Position numbers and translations under genes: made by a program. A DNA stretch of 64,000 nucleotides from Leptoclinus maculatus (Eukaryota; Chordata; Actinopteri; Perciformes; Stichaeidae): contig JAVDOI010000011.1 of NCBI GenBank assembly GCA_032191485.1, positions 3,270,601 to 3,334,600 of the forward strand, read 5' to 3'. Under the pieces are notes generated by a model. It saw only the letters and a list, made by a program, of their open reading frames with translations. It had not been told where the DNA came from and did not search any database. Positions 1 to 12,332 of this stretch are shown here, in pieces. Numbering within the stretch: position 1 is the first letter of the stretch; the number at the start of each line of letters is the position of its first letter.

Positions 1-1633
1 GGATGAGTTTTCATGCCCTTTGGGAAACCTATTAAAAGAACAAATACTTAGGCATTTGTGAGGAAATAAGTACTTCTTTACATCATTCCTGAAAGTGTAC
101 TTTTTTTGTAGATGTATGGTATTTAGCCACCAGCAGTGGAATAACTTCAATTATGTTCGGTAGTGAGCCACTGTCTTGTGATGCTTTCAGGTGCTGTAGC
201 CTACAGTGAAACAACGCTGCACTATTGATTTGTTTTTTCCATCGCGCCAACTGGGTCTTTAGCATTGCCTCTTATTTCCCTCCACAAGCTCTCTCTGCTT
301 CTCTGTAACCGATAAATAAATTGGCAAACCATGCTATATCAAAACCAAAATAACAATCACCTTAATCGCAAAAGGTCCAATAAATGTGCAGGAAGTTGTC
401 TTAATGGCACTGCTGCAGAGACGCATTAACCACCACTCCAGACTCCGGTGTAGAGTCCATCACACGGAGCTATCTATTTCTACATACTGGGAGAGAATCG
501 AATATTTCTCACCGTGGCCCCCTGTTTTCTTTTTTTAGCTAAATAGTTTTCCATTATGAAAACTAAAAGGAGGAAAATCTTCTTGAATTAAAAAGTGGTC
601 CATTAAAAAAAAAAAAAGGTACAGCCCCTCCCAGAGAGTCCCCATTGATTTAAGAGCAGGGTCATAAATCTTCCCCACAACGGGTTCAGGGGATCTCCGG
701 CTCAAAAAGAGCGAGAAAAGAATAACAGCGACGTCCTGCTGCTGAGGCACTATTCAATACTGTACCCAAACATGACAATCAATTAACAACAGAGGAGCTG
801 AAGGTCATTCAATTGATTATCATGAGCACTCATGACTGCTTCTGATGAATATAAATAGGATCAAAGTTGACTAAATATGCTCAATTATAACCACTGGCTG
901 CTGACAGGCTTTATTATCCTGCACCTCAACACCACCTTCTGCATCAGTAAGACTATAGAGTTAAAGATTATAGCGTTAAATGTTATTTATAGGTAATGCC
1001 CATTTAATCAAAGTGCGTTGCTGTGAATACGTTGAGCTCACAGCTCGTAAGATAAATCGATTAGTAACCAGATTATCACCAGAATGTCAATCAGAAACCA
1101 TTTTGATTCACATCTAATTAGCTATTTAAGGAAAATTCACTGGTTTCAGCCTCTCACATGTGAATATTTGCGGATTTTCTTACATTTCTATGATAGTTAA
1201 CTGAATATCTTTGACCAAAACGATTGATCGGTTAATAGATGATGAAATACATTGATTGTGGCTGTAAGATGTTCCCTCAACATGACATGTGATCATGTAC
1301 AGCAGAACATATTTTAAACTTAGGGATGGTATATAATTGGACTTTCCCAGTGGTCTTGCTATCAACATGCATGCTACATACAGAAATTGAAGTATTGCTG
1401 GTGAAGCAGAGTGGAGAGTGTTAGTCTGTTTAACGTCTAGATCTTTTATCATAACACTGGTGATAAAAGTACGACTAATATGACGCTATATACTGTACTT
1501 TTTTAAAAAAGTACTTTAACTGAGTAGATTACTGCAAAATATAATTTAGCATATCATTTAGTATTTATAGCAAAAGTATGGCACAGTGACAATTCAAACA
1601 TTCCTGAAATACTACAATCCAAGCAAAGCTCTT

Positions 1634-1635
<2 letters not shown>

Positions 1636-1722
<87 letters not shown>
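1636..1722. repeat. (CA)n microsatellite, about 43 units
   Basis: Uninterrupted AC/CA dinucleotides of about 87 bases. A second short CA tract lies at 1884-1903. It is likely polymorphic. The apparent poly-TH frame across it is a simple-repeat artefact. Confidence 0.98.
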
Positions 1723-1723
<1 letters not shown>

Positions 1724-1769
1724 CTGATAACACATCCACTTGTCAATTTCTCCACTCAGGGAATTACAT

Positions 1770-2190
1770 TTATTTGAGCTGAGATCACCATGTCACGAAC
1801 TCGCCATTTGCTCTTTGCTCGCCTCCCAGCGTGAAGAAACCCCCAACTGGGCACCGGTAACAAGGGCCGTGCCCTCCGAGCTAACACACACACACACACA
1901 CACTGGCCAGGGAGAGCAAAGCCTGCTGGGTAGTGAACAGAGGCGCTGGGATGCCGGGGGCCGCTGGGAGGTTGGGGGCTTTTGGTCAAATTGGCACCCT
2001 GTGTCAACTTGTCAACACCTCGCCGCCCTGAGAAACCCTCACAGATTGTCCACCAACACCCGGGAAGCAGCACCTCCCGCTCTTAGCCCGCTGCTAACTC
2101 CGCCCATTCGTTAGTGTGCAGCATCCCGCCAGGTGAGCAACGACGGGGAGAGAGCCAGACGAAGCACATGAGACTCTGCTCGGCTCCTTT
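1770..2190. promoter_or_regulatory. GC-rich non-repetitive island in intron 3 (possible enhancer)
   Basis: Unlike its AT-rich surroundings, this stretch has many G/C bases and CpGs and, apart from a short CA run, no repeat signature. It contains TTGGTCAAATTGGC and closely spaced TGTCAA/GTCAAC motifs near 1984-2016. No splice-flanked frame resembles ldb2. The regulatory role is inferred only from composition and location in a developmental gene. Confidence 0.25.
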
Positions 2191-2718
2191 ACTTCATCGC
2201 TTTTCAGCCGCAACATTGACTCGTCAACTATTTCTTATATGTACCATTTATATCTCACATATCTTCCTTTTTTAATGAGTCGTTTCAATTATTTGGTTTT
2301 CTTTCATTATAGTACACCAATATTTTATATATTTAGAAGAAAAAAACCTGCACAAAATGCTTTGTGCTTACGGTTATTATTATTAAAATGCTTTGTGCTT
2401 GCTATGGGAACACAGTGACATGATATCACTACAATTAAGTCAGTCAGGAGGAGAACCACAAGCAAAGACAGGTTCCTATAGTATAATGTTTTGGAAGACA
2501 TTTACAGTAACCGCTAACCTATTATTTTTCCAAATTCACCCAAACAGAGATCATGAGAAACCAAACCCTGTTACATATGCAGTTAGGCTGCAGCTCAGAT
2601 TGCATCTTTGCTACTGTATGTTTACTCAAAGAATCACAATTAGTCTTTATTCAGACTGTATTGTTTTACCCTTGACCTTTATGTCGCTGGGTGTGATTTG
2701 ATGTTCTTCTTCTCTTAA

Positions 2719-3723
2719 CCTTTTCCTACCTAGCCCCATTTTTAGGCTTCTGCTCGAAAATACTATACCCATACTCATAGGGGCCTTACTCTCTAACTAC
2801 ATGGTCTATTTGAATAATTTCAATGGAGTAATAACACTAAGAAGGGGTTGCTCGTATGAATTGTGTAAATATTGTGTATATGTTACTGGTTAAGAGGAAA
2901 AGGAAGATGGCACACAGCTCAAATTGAAAAGTGTCAAGTTCGCCTGAAGACAAAGCACTTTTTGACATAATTTCTTTGAAATAATGGCAGCTGACACTTG
3001 TAACACCTCTCCCAAATCATAGCACAACATGTCAGCAGTGCACTCTCTGCAAAGTTTGACTTTGATAAAGTGAAGCAGAACAAAATTAGAGGTTTTAGTA
3101 CAGAGAGTTTAGGCGAGGTTTCCAAAATGTGCATTTGGGCACCATGTGTGCCATGTGTGCCATGTGTGCCATTTGAATTTTCTCATGTACCAAACTACAT
3201 ATTTCACTTGTATATTACTAATGGTGTTCAATACATCCTAATACAGCAGTTTTGGGCTTTTTTTTTTTTTTTTTTTATTTTATTTTGAAAATTCAACCAG
3301 ACATAAAAAAACGATAATGTGATTTGTGTTGCTGGTGTCTGTTTGCTCATATCTCAGTGATAGTATGACTTAGAGAGATGTTACAGATATGTCCCTCATC
3401 TGTGTGCTGTTGGCATGTTTACTGCAATCTCGGTTTCTTTGTTAGCATCGAGCTTCGATTGCTAGGTCCGGATATGTGGGTGTGCACACTCCTGGCGAAA
3501 TATGAATATGGTACTGTAGTAATTATAATAGGCTTTGAGTGAGTTGTGTTTGGAGCATGTACAAATGGCATCAATAGTCTTTTAACCGAGGTTCTGAAGT
3601 TTCATGTGGTATGCAACATCATATTTTTATTTTTATTTATTTTTTTTTTTTTAATTATTTTTATCAAACCATATAGGAGCTTCCCTTAAGGGACCCTTAA
3701 GGGACCCTCTCGGTAGGAAAAGG
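2719..3723. mobile_element. piggyBac-like non-autonomous element, about 1.0 kb, TTAA-flanked
   Basis: The left end is TTAA followed by CCTTTTCCTACC (TTAA 2715-2718, arm 2719-2730). The right end is GGTAGGAAAAGG followed by TTAA (arm 3712-3723, TTAA 3724-3727). The 12 bp arms are perfect inverted complements and the match continues imperfectly (next three bases TAG versus GAG). TTAA target duplications with CC-starting arms are the piggyBac hallmark. No transposase frame is present. The interior has a poly-T run (3259-3276), a short CATGTGTGC tandem (about 3142-3170), and a palindromic CCCTTAAGGG pair next to the right arm. Confidence 0.72.
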
Positions 3724-3955
3724 TTAATGTCAAATAAACTAAAGTACGATCATCTCTCTACTGGTGTTTCTCTCCCTGTATGACGTCTCTTTAGCTTCGC
3801 CAGATCTCAGCAATTAATTGAGTGACTACAGTGTTGTTATCGCTGACAGGAATGACGGTTAAAATGAGAAGAAATAAAGACAAAAATTGTAATACACCAG
3901 AGTTACTTCTCAAATATGGCCATGTCAATAAAACCAAATCAGAATTTGAAATTTT

Positions 3956-4088
3956 GAGAGAGATAGAGAGAGAGAGAGAGAGAGAAGAGCAAAGAAAGAG
4001 ATAGAGAGAGAGAGAGAGAGGGAGAGAGAGAGGGAGAGAGAAGAGCAAAGAAAGAGACAGATACAGGCAGAGAGAGAGAGAGAGAGAG
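3956..4088. repeat. (GA)n compound purine repeat with higher-order duplication
   Basis: AG dinucleotides interrupted by a phrase containing AGAGCAAAGAAAGAGA, which appears twice (near 3984 and 4042). This points to a unit of about 56-58 bases duplicated within the microsatellite. Confidence 0.95.
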
Positions 4089-4189
4089 TGTGTGGGAGAG
4101 CAAGAGAGCGAGTTGGGAGCTGGGGATGATTTCTCTAGGGATGAAGGATGTGAGTGTGTGTGCATGTGGTGTGTGTGTTGAGGGTGTGT

Positions 4190-4440
4190 GGGGGGGGGGG
4201 GGGGGAGAGGGGGGGGATGAGAGAGAGCGGTGGAGTAGTGAGAGCGAGGAGAGAATGAGCGAGCGAGCGAGTCAGGCTGGGGGATGAGAGAGAGGAGGAG
4301 TGCGGGGGAGGTGTGGTGGTGGTGGTGGTGGTGGTGGAGGAGGAGGATGGTGGGAGGAAGGGGGGAGGAGTGGTGGTGGTGGTGGAGGAAAGCGAGGCGA
4401 GGCAGAGCTGATTGAGATTCGGGCCTCCAGAGCTGCAGGC

Positions 4441-4473
<33 letters not shown>
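4190..4473. repeat. Poly-G, GGT/GGA-rich block and (CTG)10
   Basis: A 16-base G run (4190-4205) is followed by GAGAG/GAGC repeats and GTG/GGT triplets (about 4312-4385). Then come ten uninterrupted CTG codon-length units at 4444-4473. Apparent poly-Gly, poly-Gln and poly-Leu frames across this block come from the triplet repeats; no splice context or homology supports coding. Confidence 0.95.
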
Positions 4474-4474
<1 letters not shown>

Positions 4475-4801
4475 GAGCTCAGGGAGAACACGCTCAGTTA
4501 TTGGAATTCTTCTTTTCTTTTTTTCTCTTTTTTTTCTAATGAATTAATTCTTCTCATCCAATTTAGGTGAAGATGAAAAGAGAGCAGCGCTGCGAGCATC
4601 AAATTTAGCTTTTTGTTGACCGGGCCTGGGCCGCTCTGTTTCTGTTAATATCGGACACTTGTAATATATTATGTTGTTTTTTTCTTTTTCTTTTGGGGAG
4701 CCTTGTTTACAAAAACCAAACAACAGCAACCTAAAAAGATATTTCCTGTGCATGTTATTGGGGATGTTTCATAACCATTTACTGATATGATAAGACAAAG
4801 A

Positions 4802-4848
4802 CCCCCCCCCCCCCTCCCCCCCGACAGACACACACACACACACACACA
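4802..4848. repeat. Poly-C tract and (CA)n
   Basis: Thirteen Cs, an interrupting T, more Cs, then about ten AC units. Confidence 0.95.
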
Positions 4849-5279
4849 ACCACTACATGAATACAAAACCATCCCCCCTCCAGATTTACCGAAAAACTGA
4901 TACGATTAACCCATTCGACACAAACCCACATGTGTGCAGTCATGCATATAAATAAACATCAACATGCACTGGTACCGAGGTAAACACCAGTCTCGTCCAA
5001 AATGATGGTCAAATTTGGACTTTGGTGCGTTAAATAAAAGGTCCTCCACTACACTAATCAAAAACGTTTTCCTGCGTAAACCAATTTTTCTTCAGAATCC
5101 AAATCCCAATGTGAAGTGTTTACGATGTTTCTTGATTGTGTCGGAGTTGTGCTTTAAACAAAGTAACAAGTAACATTACTTGCCACTTACTTGGAGATTT
5201 TATTGCCACTACATTATTTTTAATTCACTTCTTAGTCTCAGAGTCGTTTGCAGGTCAGCCAAAAAGTTCATTTCAGACT

Positions 5280-5336
5280 ACACACACACTTACACACACA
5301 CACTTACACACACACACACTTACACAAACACACACA
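5280..5336. repeat. Interrupted (CA)n with TTACAC spacers
   Basis: CA runs broken at regular intervals by CTTACA. This is a decayed or compound microsatellite. Confidence 0.93.
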
Positions 5337-6228
5337 AGTGAGTGCATACTGTCAAGTCCTTAAAAACAAGAGCGCGTATCGCTGTTTAATGTCAGAACCA
5401 TCCGGTCTGGCGCTGCAGCTCAGGGGTTCATGGTACAGGGAACATGGAATCCCTTTGGCTCTGCTGCTCGGAGCTGACAAGGTATCTGGCCTCAGATTCA
5501 TTTAGACAGTCAGCAGAAGAACACTAAGAGTCAGCTAGCCATCTGGATCAGACTGTGGTGAAGCAGATATTCACTCCGGCTCACCAGGGGATTCTCCCCC
5601 CAAAGACAAAAGCAGATGAGCTCAGCTTTTAGTGCTTTCACAAGACCTCGGTGTCAGGTTTGGATTATCTCACCTGTGCAATTTGTGTTTCCCCGGCTTC
5701 AATCTGTGCTTCACTTATATACTGCAAACTAAACCGCACTCCTCAAAGATCTTATTCAAGTCGCCTTAGCTTTTGGAGTTCCTGAGGGCTTAAGAATCTG
5801 CCGACATCTTTAACTTGAGGAGTGCCAGTGGATTGTCGGGGTCTGGTGGAAAGGCCGAAATGCTGATAAGCAAAGAGGGTAAATATGACGACGCGTGACA
5901 TTTCCTCTCCAGTAAATCTAAGCCCTGATTGGTGCAGATATTCGGTCATAGGAAAATACAGGTAGGGTGCATTTTTCAGCTGAGATATTTTAATGCTTCA
6001 ATTCAACGTGCAGTAACAGTCGACGACGTGAATGCAGTTTATCTCGAAGGATTGTTTTTCTTAAGTCCTGAAACAATAGTCAGGTTGCTGTAATCATCCC
6101 CATTATTTGGAAAGCGGAAAATAATGTCTGTTGTGATGAACTCTATAGAATGGGGGCAGATATAATTGATTATATAATAAAATACATATAATTGACTAAG
6201 TTGTATTTAGTGGTAAATTACTCTTTAA

Positions 6229-6719
6229 CAGCGGTGGAATGTAAATAAGTACATTTACTAAAGTACTTTTTTCTTCTACTTCACTACATTTCAGAGGGAA
6301 ATATTGTACTTTTTACTCCACTACATGTATTGGATAACTTTAGTTACCAGTTAATTTGCATATTTAGATTATGCATACAAAATATAAATCAACTAATAAA
6401 TTATGAAGTATTATAACAGGTTAAGACAACAGCATATAAATAATTTAAATTAGCCCCACATTTACCAGCTGCATCATTAAAGTGATATACATATTAATGC
6501 ATCGCTTGATTATAATCCAATGTTATAGTAAACAAATATTCTTTAACGGATCATTCGACATAATGAGTACTTTTTACTTTTGGCAGTTTGAATATATTTT
6601 GATGCTGTTGCTTTTGTACTTTTATTTGAGTAAGCTTTTGACTGAATTAGAGTATTTTTTACAGTGTAGTATTGCTACTTTTACTTAAGTTACAGATCTG
6701 AATACTTCTTCCACCACTG
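6229..6719. mobile_element. hAT-like non-autonomous DNA transposon (MITE), 491 bp
   Basis: The ends are CAGCGGTGGAA and its near inverted complement TTCCACCACTG. The element is flanked by CTCTTTAA (6221-6228) and CTCGTTAA (6720-6727), an 8 bp target duplication with one mismatch, as expected for hAT elements. The interior (TTCTACTTCACTACATTTCA near the left end, AGTACTTTTTACTTTTGG and TTACTTAAGT near the right) matches a very abundant teleost repeat that I recognise from memory. No transposase is encoded. Confidence 0.88.
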
Positions 6720-7021
6720 CTCGTTAAATTGCCCTGTAGAAATCAGGGATATACGCATTTAAAAGGTTTACAAACTTAGCAGATAATATATCATTTTATA
6801 ATTCATGCAACAAATAAAAGAAAGACCTTTCCATATTTGACAGTGAGGCCACCAGCTATGACTTGAAAACACTCGAACAAAATGAAACCTGGAGGAAAAA
6901 AAAGAATCAAAAGGGGTGCAAATGGATTTGATCTCTAACCAGTTAAACACTTCGCCTGGTTCATTATCATAGCTTGTGATCAATTATTCATGGTGGGAGA
7001 AGCTCGGGGGTCAGGTGTTAC

Positions 7022-7194
7022 CTTTGTAAACATTGGCTTCCCGTGCTGGGTGACCATGGTGCACTGATCACAGTCCAGGGTGATGCAGGAGTTGTGGAAG
7101 GACTCCTTGGAGTGTTTGAGGATGTAGTGGAGCTCGGTGACCCCCCCCTCGAACACCGTGCTGAAGTAACGGGGGATCAACGTCCGGCCGATCG
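7022..7194 (-). CDS. ldb2: ldb2 coding exon 3 (residues 79-136)
   Basis: This 173-base exon completes the split Thr codon from exon 2 (A plus CG), then reads IGRTLIPRYFSTVFEGG, VTELHYILKHSKESFHNSC and ITLDCDQCTMVTQHGKPMFTK. It is the continuation of the LDB dimerisation domain. STVFEGGV and DCDQCTMV are LDB2-type, where LDB1 has RSIFEGGA and DCDQGSMV. The acceptor is TCCTCGCAG after a pyrimidine-rich tract, and the donor after the final AAG is GTAACA. Exit phase is 0, as expected before the next family block, which begins VCTEGR and is not in the window. Differences from mammals that I recall (ELHY for DLYY, SFHNSC for SYHNSS, TLD for TVD) are mild. The exon is intact. Confidence 0.96.
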
Positions 7195-9045
7195 CTGCGA
7201 GGAGACAAAAGAGAGCGCAGAGATGCTGAATGTATGAAGGAGAGACGACAGTGGGCCACTGACACAGTATCAATAGACTGTAATGACGCTACTACTCGTA
7301 TTGGGCCTAAAACTACTACTTCTACTACTCCTACAGTAGTTACGGTACTTTTTTAGGGCTACTACTGGTACTAATGTAACTACTGAGTTCTAAAACCTAG
7401 AAATGGATCAGCATTGTTGTACTTCCGGTTCCCTTGTCTCAAAGTAAGTGGGTTTTTTTTAGAATGTGTTTTTGGTTAGCCGTCTGAAATAAATTCAATA
7501 AAGCTGAAGAAGTTTTAAAGTTTTGTTCTACGGCATAAGATACATCAGAGAATACCCCACTCGTGAACTTTGAAGCTTTTATACTCACGCTCATGCTACT
7601 GTGGTGTCGTTTGTTCACAGCCTAACCAACGTTAGCTTTCTACGTCTGCTGATTGCATTTGCGCTTAAAAAAAAGTCACAAAAGAGCATATTTTCTGCAA
7701 TAATAAAAAACAAATCCCATCATCTTTTTGTTGAGTCAACCAGTGCGATTCTAACTTCCGGGTTGGCCTACAATAAATGCTAATGCTGCAAAAGCTACGT
7801 TACATTATTTCTGAAACAATAATATGGCACTAGATATCACACTGGACATTCAACAAACATATAAATAAAAACATCAAATGAAATCCAAGGTAATAAAAAC
7901 TAAAGAGAACAAAATCCAAAATACCAAAAGTGATGTTTGTTCGTGTGCGAGGAAAAGGATAAACTGCTTCATGAGGACATCTGCTGTAGATTCATTAATC
8001 AAGATACATATTTTATTGGCTGTCAAAAGCTCCTTGGAGGCAGAAACTGATCAGATGTCCAAATGAATGAAATTGATTAAACATTTGACAACGAATATGT
8101 TCTGCTCTTCCTATTAGACCCTTTTTCTATCATACAAAATCATTCAAAGAACACAGGAAGGACCGTTGAGTCTGCCGTCTATTGATTTGACTTTAACCTC
8201 TGTGCTCATTACAGCGGGTTGCTCGTATTGCCAACGTCAGTTTTTCAGAGCATCCGTTCATTTATATTCTTCCCTTATCTCATTAACAGCTGAGAAGCCT
8301 TCTAATGGGACTAAACAATAAGTACATAACAAAAGGCACAAATCATTTTGAGCAAGCGCTGTAGTAATCATTAGAAATCTGAATGAACTCACAGCTAAAT
8401 AAATATATGCTATCGAGCAGCAGCCGCCCCCTGCTGATTGTGGTCAATTTATGAATCGAGATTTTCCAATACAACAGGCAAGCTATAGATTTACAGAAAC
8501 TATTGGATTGCCTGAAACCATTCGAACACTTGGGCAGCCTTCAGGAAACCTGTTATCCCTCAGAAAAAAAAAGCCAAAATCCTTTATTCTGAGTCAGATT
8601 TTCCCCTGAAACAAGTCGAAATAAATCTCAGTGCAGTCAGGTAAATTCAACTCTATCCAACACATCTGAAGATTAAAGCTTTTCCTGAAACAACTGACAA
8701 TATCATGAAGTCTCGAACCACGTCTTCCAAGACGTGACACTTCATATTACATGACTCTCACTTTTGAATATTCCTCATACGAGTGAGACTGCACAGGAAA
8801 GTATTTGATGAGATTCCATGACTAAGTTTAGGGTTAAACTGAATTATTAAGATGAACGACTTGTGCGGTGCAAACTTTTTTTTTTTTGCAGGAGCCTAAA
8901 GAGACAATGAACAGGCTGCATGATGAAAACTAGAGGAGGAGTCAGGGAGGGAGAAAGTGTCTTCAGTGTTTCATAGCCCTCAGGCTTCGTCTGGTTTCTA
9001 TCTCCTCTGTGTTAGCTGGCTTCAAGGAGAGGAATGGATGATACA

Positions 9046-9049
9046 CAGA

Positions 9050-9082
<33 letters not shown>

Positions 9083-9083
9083 G
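9046..9083. repeat. (GA)n microsatellite
   Basis: About 38 bases of AG dinucleotide with one ACAG interruption. Confidence 0.96.
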
Positions 9084-9595
9084 CTTACATTTCCCATTGC
9101 ATTATGGATGCACTGCGATGGCATTCAAGATACATATTCTTGAATAGTTGAATGTATTTTATAGTATGAAATCATGTCCTCAAACGCCTTTCCTTCTAAG
9201 CTTTTAACTTTCGATTATGAAAACATAGCCCACTGTTTTCACACAGGAGCTTCCTCAGCAAGGGTTTGAAACCAACACCATTGCACCTTATATACTTCAG
9301 CTTTGCAGCTCGGGGCTTCTTTTGTCTCAGAGCTTCTCCATCTCTGCAATGTCAATGAAAATCCCAGTAAAAACCTGATATCCTACTACACGCCTTCTAT
9401 CCACCAGACCAGAGTGCAGGACGTCCAATTCTTTGTATATTAGAGCTCCTTCTATCATCAGAGGTGTATGATATTGACATATATCAACTTTATACTTTTT
9501 TTATACTTAGTATCAACAAGGAAACCAATCTCCATGATCAAAAATTCTCCATTTTATAAACCTGAAAGGATATTGTAACCTTTCTAAAGAAAAGT

Positions 9596-9897
9596 AAAGC
9601 TGCAACTGATGATTATTTGTCAATTAATCTGTCAATTATTTTATCGATTAATCATTTAGATTTTTGAAATGTCAGAAAAAAGGGAAAATTCTCTTCTTCA
9701 GTCAAAAACAAACAAAAATAATTAAATTGCTATCATAGAAAATTAAAAAAACAAGCAAATATTCACATTTGAGAAGCTGGAACAACTGCCTGTCATAGCA
9801 TTTTTGCTGAAAACATGAATGAAAATAATGAGACAATTATCCTTTTTTTCCCCCAATAAATAGAATAACTGATTATCATCTAATTGTTTCAGCTCTA
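9596..9897. mobile_element. GCTGCAAC-type teleost MITE copy (hAT-like)
   Basis: It begins AAAGCTGCAACTGATGATTA and ends ATTGTTTCAGCTCTA, giving imperfect inverted ends. The interior shows the family's signatures: repeated TCAATTAATC/ATCGATTAATC, GAAATGTCAGAAAA and ATTCACATTTGAGAAGCTGG. I recognise this as a common percomorph repeat from memory. It is the best preserved of about ten copies in the window. I could not read an 8 bp target duplication. Confidence 0.8.
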
Positions 9898-11507
9898 AAA
9901 ACATGTCTGATTATAGTCAATACTTCATTACATGACTAGTTAAGACGGATATTTTTGCAGCGTAGGCGGAGCTTTATTTCAGTGCTTGGAAACAATAATG
10001 AGAGGTGAAAAGTGAGAAATGAGATGTTAATGCACGAGGTTTACTCTGAATATAAAGCAAGGCAGTCTTCGATGCACAACTTATTATGTAGATCAGGGAT
10101 TCTGCACAGCACCAACAGAGAGCAGCTGCGTCAAACAGCTTTCACTTGAGACAAACAATTGCTAACTGCAGAGCTCAATATTGCCGTTTCTGTTACTTGT
10201 TGAGCAGCTGTGCACGGTCAATCTGCAGGTCGGCCCGTAGCGTCTCCAACCCCACATTTTTAGCAGCACACTCCTCCTTTATTTTTTTTTCTAGCCTTTA
10301 TTTTTCAAGCTATAGGGTTCCTGCTGAACACAGATACTCATTTTCAGCACCGCCTTGCTTCACACGGCTGCACGCGCGTGAGAGCTGCAGTCCAACCGCA
10401 GGCTTCATCCAAACATCCCTGGGCAGTTCCACTTGAGCAACTCGACTTGCTCAAGGGCAGGGACTGTAGTTACTGAAGGGCAAAGTGCTTCTCATTCACT
10501 CAAATGCATAGGAGATCTCAACCAGCAACTGTTTGGTCTGAAACTAACATGTGTACCTTAATTAATGTTTCCTCTTCTGAATATTCAGATCCCATCTGAA
10601 TTTTACTTAAGTGTTGTGCCATCTTGTTGCCCATCTCTAATGGGATTTACAGGACACCTCAGCAAAACACTTGGTCTGCCAACATCCCACGTATATAAAG
10701 AGATACACCGATCACACAGTTGTTTAAGTGGAGGTCCGTAAAACAGCCCTGCTGGTCTGCTTTAATGGGGACAGGTGGGACAGTACCAGTGAGACAATAA
10801 GATACGATTCAGCAGGTCCAGTTCAAATAAGCGATCCACGAGTTTGAAGGTTTACCAGATGCAAAAAAAAACACTTTTTATAATACAATGGGACAGGATT
10901 TCACAACTCTGGAAAGTTATGTTTGTGTTATTTCCACAACGATGGCGAAGTAGTAGAAGTGAGGCGTTCACATTACAACATGGAGTCAATGGAAAGCTAC
11001 TTGAGCTCATCTGATGAGGCTGTACGGGTATGTCAGCTAAAGAAAGCCCTCCTACAGACACCATGTCGATTATTTAGTTTTCTTTTGTTTTGTTATTCTG
11101 CATCGTTGGTTCAATTTGAAATCAAGCCTCTAATCCCACTAAGTGTCAGTGACCCAGTCTACCCACGAGCTACGCCAGAATATTAAATAACAGCAAAAAC
11201 AAAACAACCATAAACCCTGACTTTGGGATTATGAAGGCGAGCACTTTGGGATTTCCTTTAGCCTCCCGTTTCAACGCCTGGTGGAACAAGTCTGTCTGTT
11301 CCTCTACATTTTGCTGCCCGTCAAATCTCCATCATTAGAATACTGCTGGGAGAAAAAAAAATCAAAAAAAAAATCGGGACAGCCATATTATCCAGCAGCA
11401 CATGGCCTCTGATTTCAAGCAGAAATAATCCATTTTAGAGTCAACACTCTGTTGGCGAGAATTATGCTCGCTCTCTCTCTCCCCTTCCCCCAGGGTGGGT
11501 GGTCAGG

Positions 11508-12295
11508 AGGAGGTGTGTGTGTGTGTGGGGGGGGGGGGGGGAGAGAAGCCTGGGAATGAAACTTCATTTAGAAGTGAAATGTCCCCAAAGACAGTGACTC
11601 GAGAGGCTCTTGAGGTCAAACCTGGATGGTAGAGTCTCAATTGAGGGAGAGAGAGAGAGAGAAAGAGAGGGAGATGAGGATGATGTTGGCGGTTGGGTGA
11701 GAGTGTGGGGGACGTGGAGGGGGGAGACAACAGGGGGGACGGTGGGGGGAGGGTGTACCCGTGACTGGCATGTTTTTCAAATTCGATAAAGTCAGGCATG
11801 ACTAAATAACACATAAAATGTTTGGCATCGTGAGCAGTGGCTGAGGGAGGAGGGAGGGAGGGAGGGAGGGAGGGAGGGAGGGGGAGCGAGCTGCAGGGTC
11901 CGCTCGGCGTGGATGACTGTGTAAATGATGCTCTCTCTCTCTCCTCCTCTCTCTCTCTCTCTTCTGTATCTCACTCCCTCCCTCGCTCAGTCTCCACCAC
12001 GGTTGAAAAACAAAGTACGTCTAGGAGTGGAGTTGACTGCTAATGCGGAGGAGCTCTGAGGAGACGAGGGGGAGGAAGGGAGGGTAGAGGGGGAGGAGGA
12101 GGAGGAGGTGGTGGTGTGTGTGTGTGGTGGTGGTGGTAGGGGGGTGTAGAGGGATTGGGATGGGGGAAAAAAAAGAGCGAGGGATGAAAGAGAGAGAGAG
12201 AGGGAGAAGAAGCTAGGAGGGAAGATGAAAAAATAAGGGCTTGTCAATGAGGGAGAGAAGACTCACTGTGGAGTAATGGGGGAGAGAGAGACAGC

Positions 12296-12332
<37 letters not shown>

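Larger units (their letters stand above)
1..7021 (-). other. ldb2 intron 3 (5' part; continues off the window)
   Basis: From the exon 3 donor down to base 1 there is no further ldb2 exon. The next coding block of the family (VCTEGRL...) is absent. The stretch contains a CA microsatellite, a TTAA-flanked piggyBac-like element, a purine-rich low-complexity block, a CTG repeat, a C/AC tract, an interrupted CA repeat and a hAT-like MITE, each listed separately. A non-repetitive GC-rich patch lies at about 1770-2190. The parts 1-1580, 4850-5270 and 5340-6220 show nothing I can name beyond AT-rich intronic DNA. Confidence 0.85.

Noticed and set aside
4135..4539. Poly-Gln and poly-Gly frames
   Set aside because: Produced by CTG/GGT triplet repeats, lying inside an ldb2 intron with no exon borders.
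1..7021. Next ldb2 exon (VCTEGR block)
   Set aside because: Searched on the minus strand of this part and not found; it must lie outside the window.
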